Shown: positions 1-10,659 of the stretch, piece after piece
Numbering within the stretch: the stretch's first letter is position 1
How the letters are laid out: every line of letters begins with the position of its first letter
Assembly (NCBI GenBank): GCA_030062745.1
Contig: CP099848.1
Span: forward strand, 5,449,685 to 5,513,684
From: Capitulum mitella
Taxonomy: Eukaryota > Arthropoda > Thecostraca > Pollicipedomorpha > Pollicipedidae
Length of the DNA stretch: 64,000 nucleotides
Direction of reading: 5' to 3'
Made by a program: the position numbers and the translations under genes
Notes under the pieces: model-generated
The model's input: the letters and a program-made list of their open reading frames with translations, nothing else
Told to the model about the DNA's origin: nothing
Database searches by the model: none

Positions 1-800
1 GTGCGAGGTAGGCTGAGCAGGCGGTCCTGCCTGGTATGTCTCGCGTGATCCACGATGTATGCTGCACGGATATATTAGGGTATTATATTTTAGGATATGG
101 CATTAAAAATCGAGTGTCAATACCAAAACGGAATGGATACACAAGACGTCTTTTATATATTCATGGTATTTTCAGGCTTTGGTATGCAGAGTCATCTGCA
201 AGCAGAAATTTCGCTTGAATGCTCCACTGCGAGCATAAGGCATTCAACAAATACCCATTTATTTAATCATTTTCGAACACTTTATGCAACATTATAATTG
301 ACTTTAAGGCCATCAGTGCATCTGCTAAGAAAGATTAATTTCTCACAAGAGTGCAAACCACCACATCGCCCCACTACATGCTGACAGCAAACAACACGAA
401 ACGTTTGTGGGAGGGTATGCTCTAAGGTGTATGCTAGGGTAAGCTAGATATAAGTAAAAACACGATAAAGGCCTCTCATCGGCGAATTTGCATCTTCGAA
501 ATGACGTTATTCAATGAGAACAAACCATACGGTCCCATAATTAGTTGTGTCTGCATCCCTACAGGCATCGTAAACAGTCCCCAGCATGGTTCATCGTCAT
601 ATCGGCGGATCGCCTTCCATTACGAAGCGGACCAGCTTCCTCTGTGGCAGATCGACTCGGTATCAGAATGAATATGCCAGGCGAGATGCACCGTGCTCCT
701 GGGAAGAGCCGCAATAACTTTATTAGCTGCCATATACGTGGCATGACATTCATCATTCGCCGAAGCAGAATCATTTGCGATAAGTGGAAAGGTAATCAGC
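1..800. other. Unassigned non-coding sequence
   Basis: AT-leaning sequence with only short, overlapping open frames on both strands. I recognise no protein, RNA gene or repeat copy. GC content rises at the right edge into the next block. Confidence 0.6.
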
Positions 801-1830
801 CCGCTCGGGGTCCGTGGGCGGCTGCCATCTGGCCCGGCGGACGCTTCTATCTGCCGCCGGGCTAATGGAGAGGAGGTCGGCGGCCCGGCCGCTCGGCGAG
901 CTGCGTCAGCCGCCGGCGGCCGCGCCCGGTCGGCGGCGGCGGTCGAGGGTTCGAGCCGCGGCCCCGGCCGGCTTTGCGGTGCCGGATCCGGCTCGGCCGC
1001 CGCGTGAAGGCAGGGCGAGGATTGCCGCAGCAGGGAAACGGTGGCTGATGTCGGCGCCGTGACCATCCCGGCGTCGCCTTTTGTTTGAAGGCCAAGTCGA
1101 GTGGACATGCGGGGGAATTTGCGCGTTTGTTCTGTCGCTAACACGGGAACGCAGGAGGGAAAATAGCGGCCTTCGTGGAAAGAGTCTCATTCTCTTGCAC
1201 TGCACAGCTGCGAACATCTTTCTCTCGCTATCTCGATTTCCCGCCGTGCTTCGAGGCCAGCTGAAGCTGCCGCCCTGGGTTGAAGGTGGATGGCGGTTGC
1301 ACGTGTTGATGGATCCCGGGCCAGGACGCACACGCGCGAACCCGGCTCCTGCTCCGTCCCGAGCAAGCAACGGCCGCTCATGTTGACCGGGACGTGGCCC
1401 AGCGGGATGAGGAAACGAGCAGCTGAACCACCTTCTGATGGCGGAAGGCCGTCAGTAGCGGACAGGCCGCAATCTGCTCACGCCGTGCTCGCCATCCCGA
1501 TCGTAACTCCAGCCCAGCTCTCTCGCGCCCTGAGCGTCAGGCAGGCCGTCGCGGCCCCGTCAGCAGAGAGACGAAAGACGACGTCGCCATGGATCCGCGG
1601 CCTCGGACGTCAGTGGCCGGCCGGCCGACTGCCCGTCATGCGGCCTGTCTTCCCCTGAACCAGCCGCACAGCGCCGCCGTCGCGCTGCGCGGGAGAGCGG
1701 CCCGGACAGAACGTCACTGACGCGGCGGTAAATCAGCAGCCCCTCCCGCCCCGGCGTCTGGTGACGTGCCCTGTGCGCCGCGCAAAAACGCCTCGCGACG
1801 GCGGCAGGTGGTGCGCGTCGTCGAGCGCTT
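800..1830. other. CpG-rich block without recognisable exons
   Basis: GC- and CpG-dense sequence, strongest at about 840-1,080 and 1,290-1,830. Several overlapping frames are open on both strands, as expected from stop-codon scarcity at high GC, so openness is not evidence of coding. The conceptual peptides are Arg/Pro/Ala-rich and match no family I know. Candidate CpG island or regulatory DNA; a first exon cannot be excluded. Confidence 0.5.
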
Positions 1831-2237
1831 TTTTGCGCGAAATTTGAGAGACACCGTCGGCACAAGGATTTTCAGCTTGTTGCCTGGGCTCCTCCTTTTG
1901 TTAGGCTTTGTGACGCCGGGGGCCGGGCTAGGGAAGCCAGCTGGTGACATCGGGAGCTGTGCTGCAACACGTCAGCTGGGTGGCCTTGCTGGAAGTTTGT
2001 AGGACAGTTCCAGCCAGGCTGTTTCGAGTGGTTCGCGCTGGATTCTCTGGGCTTCTCTTGAGACAAGAGAACGGTGCGGAACAGACGGCAGGTTGAGACG
2101 CCTGAGGTGGTGGTGCTGGAGATTATTCGCACGCTGGGCATCCGCTGACACCGAGAGCACGTGGTCAGCTGAGGGTGCATGACGACCTGATGACGGTGCT
2201 CAGTGACCGAGTGGCGCTACAAAGGCTGGCCACAGAG
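1831..2237. other. Unassigned sequence before a minisatellite
   Basis: Mixed-composition sequence leading into the 30-bp tandem array. No feature seen. Confidence 0.5.
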
Positions 2238-2507
2238 CGTCCCTCCATCTCCTGCATATCGCACCGAGAGTCAAGCATGTCCTGCATATTCACCCGCGTG
2301 TCAACCGTCTCCTGCATATCGCACCGAACGTCAACCGTCTCCTTCATATCGCACCAAGCGTCAACCATCTCCCTCATACTGCACCGTGCTTCAGCCATCT
2401 CCAACATACTGCACCGAGCGTCAACCATCTCCTGCATACTCACCCGAGCGTCAACCGTCTCCCGCATACTCCACCGAGCGTCAACCGTCTCCTCCATACC
2501 GCGTCAG
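2238..2507. repeat. 30-bp minisatellite, nine units
   Basis: Nine consecutive 30-bp units, all in register, each resembling gcg-tca-acc-gtc-tcc-tgc-ata with a ctg-cac-cga tail. Units differ mostly by substitutions. Because 30 is a multiple of three, several frames stay open on both strands and give 10-residue peptide repeats (for example RQPSPAYSTE on plus). The array is exactly 270 bp and ends in unrelated sequence. A coding role is possible but unsupported: no domain, signal peptide or splice context is visible. Confidence 0.93.
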
Positions 2508-3033
2508 GCCACCTCGCAGAGTTTGTAGAGACGTATCCCGCAGCTTTCACTGTTGTCCAGGCGCGGAAGTATACATCAAGCTCGGGGCAAAACAGACCGT
2601 GCACGGTGCATACGGGCCACTTCACGATGCACTTCGACTGAAAATCGTTAACCGAAAACGAGGTGCCCGGCATTGGCGTGAGCCGGGTCCCAGGGGCCGC
2701 AGCTCGATGGCGCCCGGGTATCCCGTGCCCGTGATAAATGGCAGCAAGCGGCTGCCGCACTCTGGCTGAATTTTTCATCCCCCCGACTGCGCGGGCGAAT
2801 GCACGTGATTTATGCAGCGCCGTCGAATCATTGCTGATAATGAGCCAATGACAAACGAGGATCCTCCGATTCGGCCTCATAATCGAGGCGAAAAATCCGT
2901 TCGGCGGCCGATGCGACGACGAACCGGACAGATAAATCACCAGACGGCGCCGGGGGCTCCGACCCGCAAGGACCATCTATCGGCATATCCTGGCCGCCGC
3001 CGGCGGGAGGGCGCTCTGTTGGCGACGGCTGCT
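2508..3033. other. GC-rich sequence with AT-rich motif cluster
   Basis: GC-rich sequence between two minisatellites. At about 2,820-2,960 a cluster of AT-containing words stands out (CATTGCTGATAATGAGC, CCAATGACAAAC, GATAAATCACC), resembling homeodomain, CCAAT/Sox and GATA sites. No coding evidence. Confidence 0.45.
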
Positions 3034-3285
3034 CGTCACCCCGTCTTTCGCCGGCGGACACGGGCGTTCTGTAGCGGACATCTCCGCCGGCGGATAGGGG
3101 GCGCTCTTTAGCGGACATCGCCGGCGGACACGGCGACGTTCTGTAGCGGACACTCCGTCGGCGGATACGCCTACCCTCTGCAGCGCACGTCTCCGCCGGC
3201 GGACAGGAGATGCTCCGAAACGGACACCTCCGCCGCCGGACAGAGGGCTCTGTAGCGCGCACATCCGCCGGCGAACGCCGACCGA
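3034..3285. repeat. 36-37-bp GC-rich minisatellite
   Basis: About six to seven imperfect units of 36-37 bp, each built around TAGCGGACATCTCCGCCGG followed by CGGA and a variable tail ending GCTCTG or TTCTG. Units vary more than in the 30-bp array. Frames open across it are a by-product of repetition and high GC. Confidence 0.85.
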
Positions 3286-4860
3286 TGCCCGGGCGTGATG
3301 CATGACAGACGGAGAGGGAGCGGCCGCGTCGGATCCCATTGAGAAGAGATCGCAGTCTGGCGGCCTGATGGCCAGCGCTGAATGCGATCTGTGATGGACG
3401 GACGGCGTTGCGGCTGAGGTACCCGGCACAGCAAGTGGTGCTCGTATTTTGTTAGCGAGAAAAGCTCGCGTTTCTGACGAGACACAGCTGTTGAGCGGTG
3501 ACATGTTCTGTTTTCTCTTCTTTTTTCCCTCGCAATGATGTCAGCACCATGACGTTCAACTTGTCAGAAGACTGGTGTCAAAGATAGTTAAAAAGTGTAC
3601 CATGAAGTCACCAAAGATGATGAGATATGTTCATCCTGCGTGTACATATCTTACATTTTCCGTTTATAAAAAGTCTCCTGTTTTAGATTTGCTCAGTCAC
3701 CGATACATTTTTAACATATTTTAGATTAAACAAGAGTTCTGTTTACGTTGCCATATGTTTCGGCTAATGGCATGAAGGAGTCCAAAGCAAGCTCAGTTTT
3801 TCCTCGGAATAACTACAAAATGTCGTCGGGAAGATGTCACTCCAAAAAGCATACACGTAATTCTTAATTACACTCATTTTTCCAAGTCTGCCGCGAATTT
3901 ATGATTTTATTTTTAATTTAATAATTTAATATGACAATTTATGCCGCGAATCGTGATGATTTACAAGGCATTTTAGATTATGGGTCATCAGATAACAAAA
4001 AAGTACCTCATAACAGCACAATGCTTGCCAAGATATACAGCCAAAGGCGGTATGGTCCTTCATCCTGTGCTGGTTCCTTTGATGTATTAAAGTGTCACCA
4101 CGCTCTGTAAATCTACTGTTTTGCATAGAAGCAAACTGCCCTTCTGCCTCTTAAATATTAATCAGGGCCATTTTCATTCCAACCGCAACCATTTTTCTTT
4201 AAATACCACTTTTAAATCGCGTTTTCTGGCGCATTAGGGCGTTGTTGAGGAAGTTTGCCTAACTTTGCTGGCGTCCGATTAAGATGCGACAAGAAACTAA
4301 TTTTCAGCGCTGACAATTAATACTGGGTATGAAAAGTACTTCAGCGTGCCTTCGGGGAAGTTCAAATTCGCCATCACATTTCGTTATTTCTAGTGTTGCG
4401 TTAGTCCCGAAATCACACAAACTCTATTCGATAATGCGTCCTTCATGCGCGGAGCCACCACCCCGAACCGTTGTCCCCAAAGCTTTCAAATTTTCTGAGA
4501 CTAATCATTTAAAGCAACACCCGGATGGAAAGCCACCTTCAGCTGAAGCATATCATGATATTGGCTGAAGATATGTGCCATTTGTAGGAGAGGTCCTGCG
4601 TCCTGAGGAGCTCATGACATGTCACCTCCCTGACTCATGGATCCTTGGATTTCTGTCGCTTGATGCATGAGAGGAAATTCAGGCTCAGGCGCAGACTGCG
4701 TGACGGATCTCAGATCGCGCTGGCAATCACGTAAATCAAACATGATACTGACTGAGGCCAACAAGGGTTATCTGTTACCTTCGCACTGTGTCCTTTACCC
4801 TCCTTTGCCCTCCATTGATACCAAATTAGTGCAGATAAACAGGAACAAACACATCTTTTA
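3286..4860. other. Unassigned, mostly AT-rich non-coding sequence
   Basis: GC-rich until about 3,500, then AT-rich. Frames are short (under 80 codons) and unrecognised. No repeat copy matched elsewhere in the window. Confidence 0.6.
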
Positions 4861-5273
4861 ACCTGTTGTCATATACCATACCGGAAGCCTGCAACATTTT
4901 ACAGGTCAGACCATCAGGTCATTTGACTTCGTGACCTAAGCTGACCATCCTTTTTTGTAAAAGGATACCTCGTGGCAAAATGAGTTTATCTGGTGCTACA
5001 TGTTTCCACTTCCGACCATTTTTACATGTTAATGCGCCTCCAAATCAGTCAGCAGACTACCATCAACTTTGGGACCTTGACCTGATCTGTGACGTGCGAC
5101 GTCATAACTGACCTGAGATCAATAGAATGGCCTTATAATGAGCCTCAAGGTGATGGGCTATCGATCATCATTCCAATTATTGAAATCTGACCATTAGTTC
5201 TCGAGATGTTTAGGATGCAAAATTATGCCCAATAACTTGAAAGTGAGGGGCGAAATGCCTCCGTTATGCTGAG
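4861..5273. repeat. TGACCT-rich interspersed-repeat relic
   Basis: Contains many TGACC/GGTCA half-sites (about 4,905-4,950, 5,080-5,115, 5,185) and the box TTAGTTCTCGAGATGTTT at about 5,198-5,215, followed by GAGGGGCGAAATGCCTCCG. This is the end-module also seen at 6.9, 18.36, 23.9, 46.7 and 57.8 kb. The right limit abuts the TTAA that starts the next element. No coding capacity. Confidence 0.55.
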
Positions 5274-5277
5274 TTAA

Positions 5278-6970
5278 CCTTCAGCGGACCTGGGAGGGTC
5301 ATGAAAACCCTTCTTCACGTTTTCTGAAGCCAGCCAAAAAACGAAAAGGCGCAGAAATACCAAACTTGGCGTATATTTTCAGGCGTCATTTTTACAACTT
5401 GTGTCAGTTTTTCGACTTAGAGTCACTTGAGGTCGTTGACCTAGGGCAACTTCACATCTAGGACAGGTAAGACCCCGTTCCAAAAAAAATAAGACTGGCA
5501 TAACATTTTGCGAAATGCAAGCATTGGCACGAACTTTGGCAAGTTGATAGTGGACGATAAATTGAATAATTCTACTATCTCGGTTTTTTTGGAAATGTCA
5601 CAGGTCATTGGCTTATGGTCATCTGAACTTTCGGCCTTTTTACGTTTGCTATGCTTGATTGTCGGACTGGTTCGGTGGTTTGAATCTTGGACATACACCT
5701 TGGTGTTTCTCTTGACATTTGCACGCGGAAGCGTATCTCTTGGCTAGTGACATGGGGTCAGGTCACGTTTCGTACCGAATTTTTAGACCCGCAACCGAGT
5801 AGGTTTTTTGGTTTACAGTCTTGAAATGTTATTAGTTGTCATATGGTTTTGGAAGCACTACTATATCATATGGACTTATCTGCCAAGGGAGATCCAAACC
5901 CATTTGACCCAGGCTGGCCTCATTTGACCCTACGAAGTATTAGGTTTGTTTTCAATGCGAACACACTTTGTACGGCCACAAATTAGGGGCGTTGGAACCT
6001 GGGGGTCCCCGACTTTGGGCAACATTAAACATCAACTCTGTGGCGTTGCATGGGAAGAAACGAGGTAAAAATCGCGTTTGTCCCCGCCCCCCGTCACCAC
6101 AGAGGTTCCATCACTCCTGCCACAGACGATCAGAGAGATATCCTTCCTTATATCCTTATGCTATGCCTTCCTTCTGTACAACTTGTACCGTTCAAATACT
6201 CTTATTTGACGCCAAAATAAAACCCTGAGGTCGCGAAAATAACTTCCCGCCAAATATTAGGCTTTTGCATTGCGGCCGCGTCCGCCACCCAGTATCTGAG
6301 TGACTTACGCGAAAGATGCTTTAGGGCACGGGTTTCATGACGTAGAGGGGATATTATAGGACCCCATGTTAAAAATTTGCTGCTGCAACGTGTTTGACTT
6401 TGGTAATGCAGTAGATGATATAGCACATACCAGAAACGCCCGACGTATAGGAGTCAATACGTTAGCCTAGGTTGACCTTGTTTGACTTAAATGTGTTAGT
6501 CGCTGACTTCGTATGCGTGCCGGACACTTTTGGAACACATTTTAACCAAAACACATGCTTGTACATTGAGAAAAATCGAGACTTCTGTTCTTACAAAAAA
6601 ATGAACGTTTTGCCTTCATTTTCCGCTTTCCCTGAAATAGTCAAATTTAGCCCCAAATACCCTCTTCCGACCCGCATAGGTAAATGAGGCCCTCTTTCCT
6701 CTGTTAAACCCCTTTTGAGCCGCGCACAAGCCTTGTTTAAAAACGTTCCCCAAAAATGTCAGCACAGTTATCTGATTTAAGATGATCTCCGATGACGTTC
6801 ATTTTAACCTTATTTGAAAAATCCAGGTGCTTTCTTCTAGTTGCGCCAAGGGCTTTCCAGCAGCGGGTTTACTATTTTCTGCGGGACCTCTAGTTCTCGA
6901 GATCTTGGGAGAGCGGTCTCATGGCTCCCCGACCTAGCGAAGATAAATCCGGCGGGCGGTGCGGCGAGGG
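5278..6970. mobile_element. Family B interspersed repeat, copy 1 (TTAA-flanked)
   Basis: Collinear by eye with about 22,530-24,000. Shared landmarks in order: the GACC-GTTCCAAAA region (5,475), GGTTCGGTGG (about 5,670), ATTTTTAGAC (about 5,780), AACTTCCCGCCAAATATTAGG (6,243 on), TATCTGAGTGACTTACG (6,292 on) and AGGGCTTTCCA/CAAGGGCTTTCC near 6,850. TTAA lies at both proposed limits (5,274-5,277 and 6,971-6,974), with weakly similar inverted ends (CCTTCAGCGGACC against CCCTCGCCGCACC). No transposase is encoded, so a non-autonomous DNA element is inferred; a piggyBac-type origin is suggested only by TTAA. One segment (about 5,981-6,147) is absent from the other copies. Confidence 0.7.
5981..6147. 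repeat. Insertion within family B copy 1
   Basis: Copies at about 23.2 kb and 13.5 kb lack this stretch, so it is an insertion in copy 1. Positions 6,024-6,060 match 8,421-8,457 at about 32 of 37 bases (ATTAAACAT, then TGGCGTTGCA, then AAGAAA), with C-rich sequence following in both places. It is therefore a separate short dispersed repeat, class unknown. Confidence 0.6.
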
Positions 6971-6974
6971 TTAA

Positions 6975-8260
6975 TTTACACCTGCGGATGTCAAGAGTAA
7001 AGCGATTTTCTCAGTGGACCCCTGTGCGACTTTTATTTTGTCTACCTTAGCACGGAAGGTCCAGTTGCCTACTCTCTTAGTTCCTCACCAGTTCCTGACG
7101 CTGGACGTGACTCGGTGTCCCGGGATGGCTTCTGTCGGCGAGACTTCAGCAGACGGCCGGGACCTTCATGCTGCCAGGTTTCGGCCGTGGCAGCCTCCCA
7201 GCCGTGACGACTGTGTCTCTGATTGAAGCTCTGCCTGGCTCGACTGAAGGCAGCGCTAGAGGTCGCGACGGAGAGCTTTCGCCGGCCGGCAGCTTCGGTA
7301 CCAGAGCAGCGCCTGCTCTGATGGCTGCTCAGGCGGCAGCTCCGGTGGCACCTCCGGTGGCAGCTTTGGTAGCAGACCAGTCAAATTTTCCAGTGGCAAC
7401 TCTATCAGAGGCTCACTTGGCAGCTGTATGCTTTGATGGTCTGCCAGTGTCAGCTCCAGCATTAGGTTCGGCGGTGACGCCAGCGGCAGCTGCGCCAGCA
7501 GATCCAGCGGTGAAAACAGCGGCGGCTGCGGCAGCAGTTTCAGCGGCAAGACCAGCGGCAGCTCCGGCAGCAGCTGGGGCCTCATCGCCAGAGGCGCAGT
7601 GACACGCGTGCCGCCGGATCATTAGAGACCGACGGCGCTGCATCATCTGGAGCCATCTCGTCCGCCGCTCGGCATACATATGCATGAGCCGGCGCGTCGC
7701 GACTGCACGAGGCTCGAGGGAGTGCCGCCGCCGCAACCCCGTCCGGCATCCGTTCCGCTCCGCAGCGCCGCCGACCGACGGCCCGGACCGGCCCGGAGCC
7801 GCGCCAGGTGTCGGGGTCACCACGGGTCGGCCGGGGAAACCATCACGCGTCACCGCCGCTGGAAGTTCCGTCCATAAGACGCCGTGCGCATCCAGACGCC
7901 TTCCGAGCGCCGACCCGCCTGCCATCTATCGGCGCCGAAGAGAAACCTGGCCAGCCGCGGAGCCGCGTCGGATCGGCGGAGACCCGCGACGCCGTAATGA
8001 AAACACATGCCCCTGTTTGCGTTGGGACGCCGACTGATTGTCCAATGACGAATGGCCGGGGCTCGGCGCGCCTTGAAGCATGCCGCCGGCTAGACGGAGC
8101 CGTGATGAACGCCGCCATTTTCGACGCATCATTTATCAGTGTTTGCGATTTCTGGCCGTCTCGGGCGAGGGTGACGCCTTCCCCCTGGTCGATGGTCGGA
8201 ATTCCCAGTCGCATCCAGTTTCGGTGATTTGCCAGCGTCCTGGCGGTCCCATACCCGGCT
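6975..8260. other. CpG-rich block without recognisable exons
   Basis: High-GC sequence with many overlapping open frames on both strands. Part is low-complexity (listed separately). At about 8,105-8,160 AT-containing words (ATCATTTATCAGTGTTTGCG) sit in GC-rich DNA. Candidate regulatory/CpG island; no exon is supported. Confidence 0.5.
7310..7600. repeat. GCA/GCT-rich low-complexity tract
   Basis: Degenerate short-period repetition of words such as GGCAGCTCCGGT and CAGCGGCAGC. In one plus-strand frame it gives a long Ala/Pro/Val-rich peptide (7,168-7,602, 144 codons); on minus it gives a Leu/Pro-rich one. Both look like consequences of the repeat. A real alanine-rich exon cannot be ruled out without transcripts. 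Confidence 0.7.
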
Positions 8261-8384
8261 GGGATATACCTCCATCCTGCAAAGTGCAGACACGGATAGT
8301 AACTCAGCAGCCGCTGGAAGCCGGTGGCAAACAAGTTCGTCAGGCTGAAGTCGAAAACATCATACGCGGTGGAACGGTGGGGGC

Positions 8385-8530
8385 ACGGGAAACAGTTCCT
8401 CCCCTTCCCCCAGTGGAGAAATTAAACATTAACCCTATGGCGTTGCAAGGAAAGAAATTGTTCGAAAAGAAGTCGGCGTCCCCCCCCCCCCCCAACCTTC
8501 TCTTGCCGGAACACGCCACACTCCGCCGCT
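8385..8530. repeat. Short dispersed-repeat fragment with C14 run
   Basis: Matches part of the insertion at 5,981-6,147 (8,421-8,457 with 6,024-6,060). It contains TTAACCCTATGG and a run of 14 C at 8,480-8,493. No coding content. Confidence 0.55.
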
Positions 8531-9929
8531 GCTGGAAAGCACGACCGGCTACAAGTACAAACGGTCCAGAGGCGGGACATCTCAGAAGCTTTGTCTTTCA
8601 GATTAAGTGGCCACGTGTTTGTTCTTCGTCACCGAAGAAATCATTTTGTCCATTCGTGCATAGAATAGTGGGTTTTAATGGGTTTCAGGATCTTTGTTCT
8701 ACTTATAGTTCGAATGCTCCTCCGAGTCGTTTGAAAGACCTCAAAACGAAATATTACAACTGTTCCTCACGAGACGCAATTGCTTAACTTTCGTCGCATT
8801 CTCATTTAACTACGAAATCTAAAATAAAAGCTGAAAACGTAAAGTTAACCATTATTGCCGTAAAGCTTACACTAATCTTGAAACTTAAAATCTCCACCGT
8901 TAAGACTGCGTCGTAGAAAAAGTGGCATCCAGGAATCATAATTATGCTTGAACTCAAATGAGAAATGAAGTGATTATGATTGATACCTGCGTGATTGGTA
9001 CCTTCGAAGACAAAAGTTACCTCAGTTACGGTGGTCCGAATCCCAGTAACATGGAGGCGTGAAGGCGGGCCGTCTAGACATCCACCCACCCACAAGGTCC
9101 TGATAACATTCTGAAGATCACTAACTCAGCTCAAATGCAGGAGCGCAGTAAATGGACTCTTTATATGATGACTGAGTGCACCACAGGGCAGATGGCCTTC
9201 CTCCGGAAGTTTGCACTTACTGGCCTCAGCGTTAACCTAACAGTCGGAACGTACGTGAACCAAGAGCGTATGAGATTGCGGGATAAACAGAATCGTTTTT
9301 GTGTCACAAATGACATCCCATCCCAACCGTATTGCTCTTTTGCTTTAACTGTCATCGGTAGTGTGTTAAAAATTCCGCTGTTTTTGTGCATTGCAGTTTT
9401 AGGTTTTAGGCGTACCCATTGCTTCAGGCTACCGACGCGGTAAATACGCATAACCAATAAGTGGGAGGTATTTGAATGAAGCCTGAACGAGACAGGCTTT
9501 CCATCGGTGGGTCGCTGGAGCAGTCCTCTGATTCAACGGGCCCGAGGAATCGGGACGGCCCTTGTGTGTGCACAAGGGAGCCCCACAGCAAGCTTGTGGT
9601 CAAGATTGTCCCGCAAAAGATGCCGAGAAAGTGAAACCTCTACCGTTTAAATGGTGTACGTGTGTGTGTAACAAAAGTGTGATTGCATGCAAGTGACATG
9701 AAAAGCCCCGGTGGGGCACCAAAAATATTTGAAAAGAAAAAAAAACTCTTGCCTTGAGCTTCTCGATGCTGGATTCCATGACACAAAACCAGAAAAAACA
9801 CGTCGTGGATGGTTTTAAGAATACGCAATACGACACATGTTTTCATCAAACAGGCACAGTTTTTATTTGAAAAAGATGGCGTATTTAAACATTTCGCGTA
9901 TCTTGGCCTTGAGGGAAATAATGACTGAT
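8531..9929. other. Unassigned non-coding sequence
   Basis: AT-rich sequence with frames up to about 100 codons on opposite strands over the same bases (9,135-9,457). The peptides resemble no family. No RNA gene or repeat recognised. Confidence 0.55.
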
Positions 9930-10610
9930 GCCTCGCTACACTCGAACCGTGCATGAGGCGACGCGGTGCAGCCGTACAGCGCAAACAGGTCGCCACGACC
10001 GTCCCGTAGGAGGCCGGGCGGCCGCTGCCTTCCGGCGAGTGCGTGGCGGCTACGGCCGGGGCGTGCCACCGGCAGCCGGGCACGCCCCGGCGGCCGGGAG
10101 CCGCCTCTTTACGACTCTGTTGACAAAATCGGCCGAATCACCCGGTCGTGCCGCCACCTGTCTCTGCTGCGCCGCACAATGCCGCATAAATTTCTGAAAC
10201 GGCCGCGGTGCCGGCCGGCCCCTCGGTCACGCGCTGTACCCACCCACGGCTCCGTTACCGCACTCGAGCGGCGGCGCACCGCCCGTTCACTACGTCCTCT
10301 GGCCTACCGCGGCTGACCGTCCCGGACTGGCCACCCCGTCCCCAACTCTGCCGCGACTGACCATCGCAGACTGCCCACACTGTACGCTGCACCATCGCGA
10401 GTGTCCACGGCGTCCTCTGCCTCACCGAGACGGACCATTCCAGACCGTCCACTGGACTGCCAGTGAGCCAGTAAACCACACGACTGCCCACACCATCCTG
10501 TAGCCTCGAGACCGCATCCTCTCCATACCTATACCACTATGTTCTCCAGACCTGGAGATCTGCCTAAACCGCGTTGTACCACTGCGAGTGACGACTGCAG
10601 ATCCGGAGAT
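9930..10610. other. CpG-rich block with embedded AT-rich motifs
   Basis: CpG-dense sequence. Within it, 10,115-10,200 carries GTTGACAAAATCGG, GAATCACCCGG and ACAATGCCGCATAAATTTC, resembling Sox and posterior homeodomain-type sites. Candidate regulatory DNA; no exon supported. Confidence 0.45.
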
Positions 10611-10611
10611 C

Positions 10612-10657
10612 TGCATGATGATGATGAGGATGAGGATGATGGCGATGATGCATGATG
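10612..10657. repeat. (ATG)n-type microsatellite
   Basis: Imperfect trinucleotide repeat: GATGATGATGAGGATGAGG, then GATGGCGATGATG. Confidence 0.9.
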
Positions 10658-10659
10658 GA

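Noticed and set aside
940..975. GGTTCGAGCC as a tRNA B box
   Set aside because: No A box or foldable cloverleaf at the right distance; lies in a high-GC block where such words arise by chance.
2238..2507. CRISPR array
   Set aside because: Nine adjacent 30-bp units with no unique spacers between them: a simple tandem array in an animal genome.
7168..7602. 144-codon alanine-rich frame as a possible secreted or structural protein
   Set aside because: Generated by a degenerate GCA/GCT repeat; the opposite strand is also open as a Leu/Pro-rich frame. No start context, splice or domain evidence.
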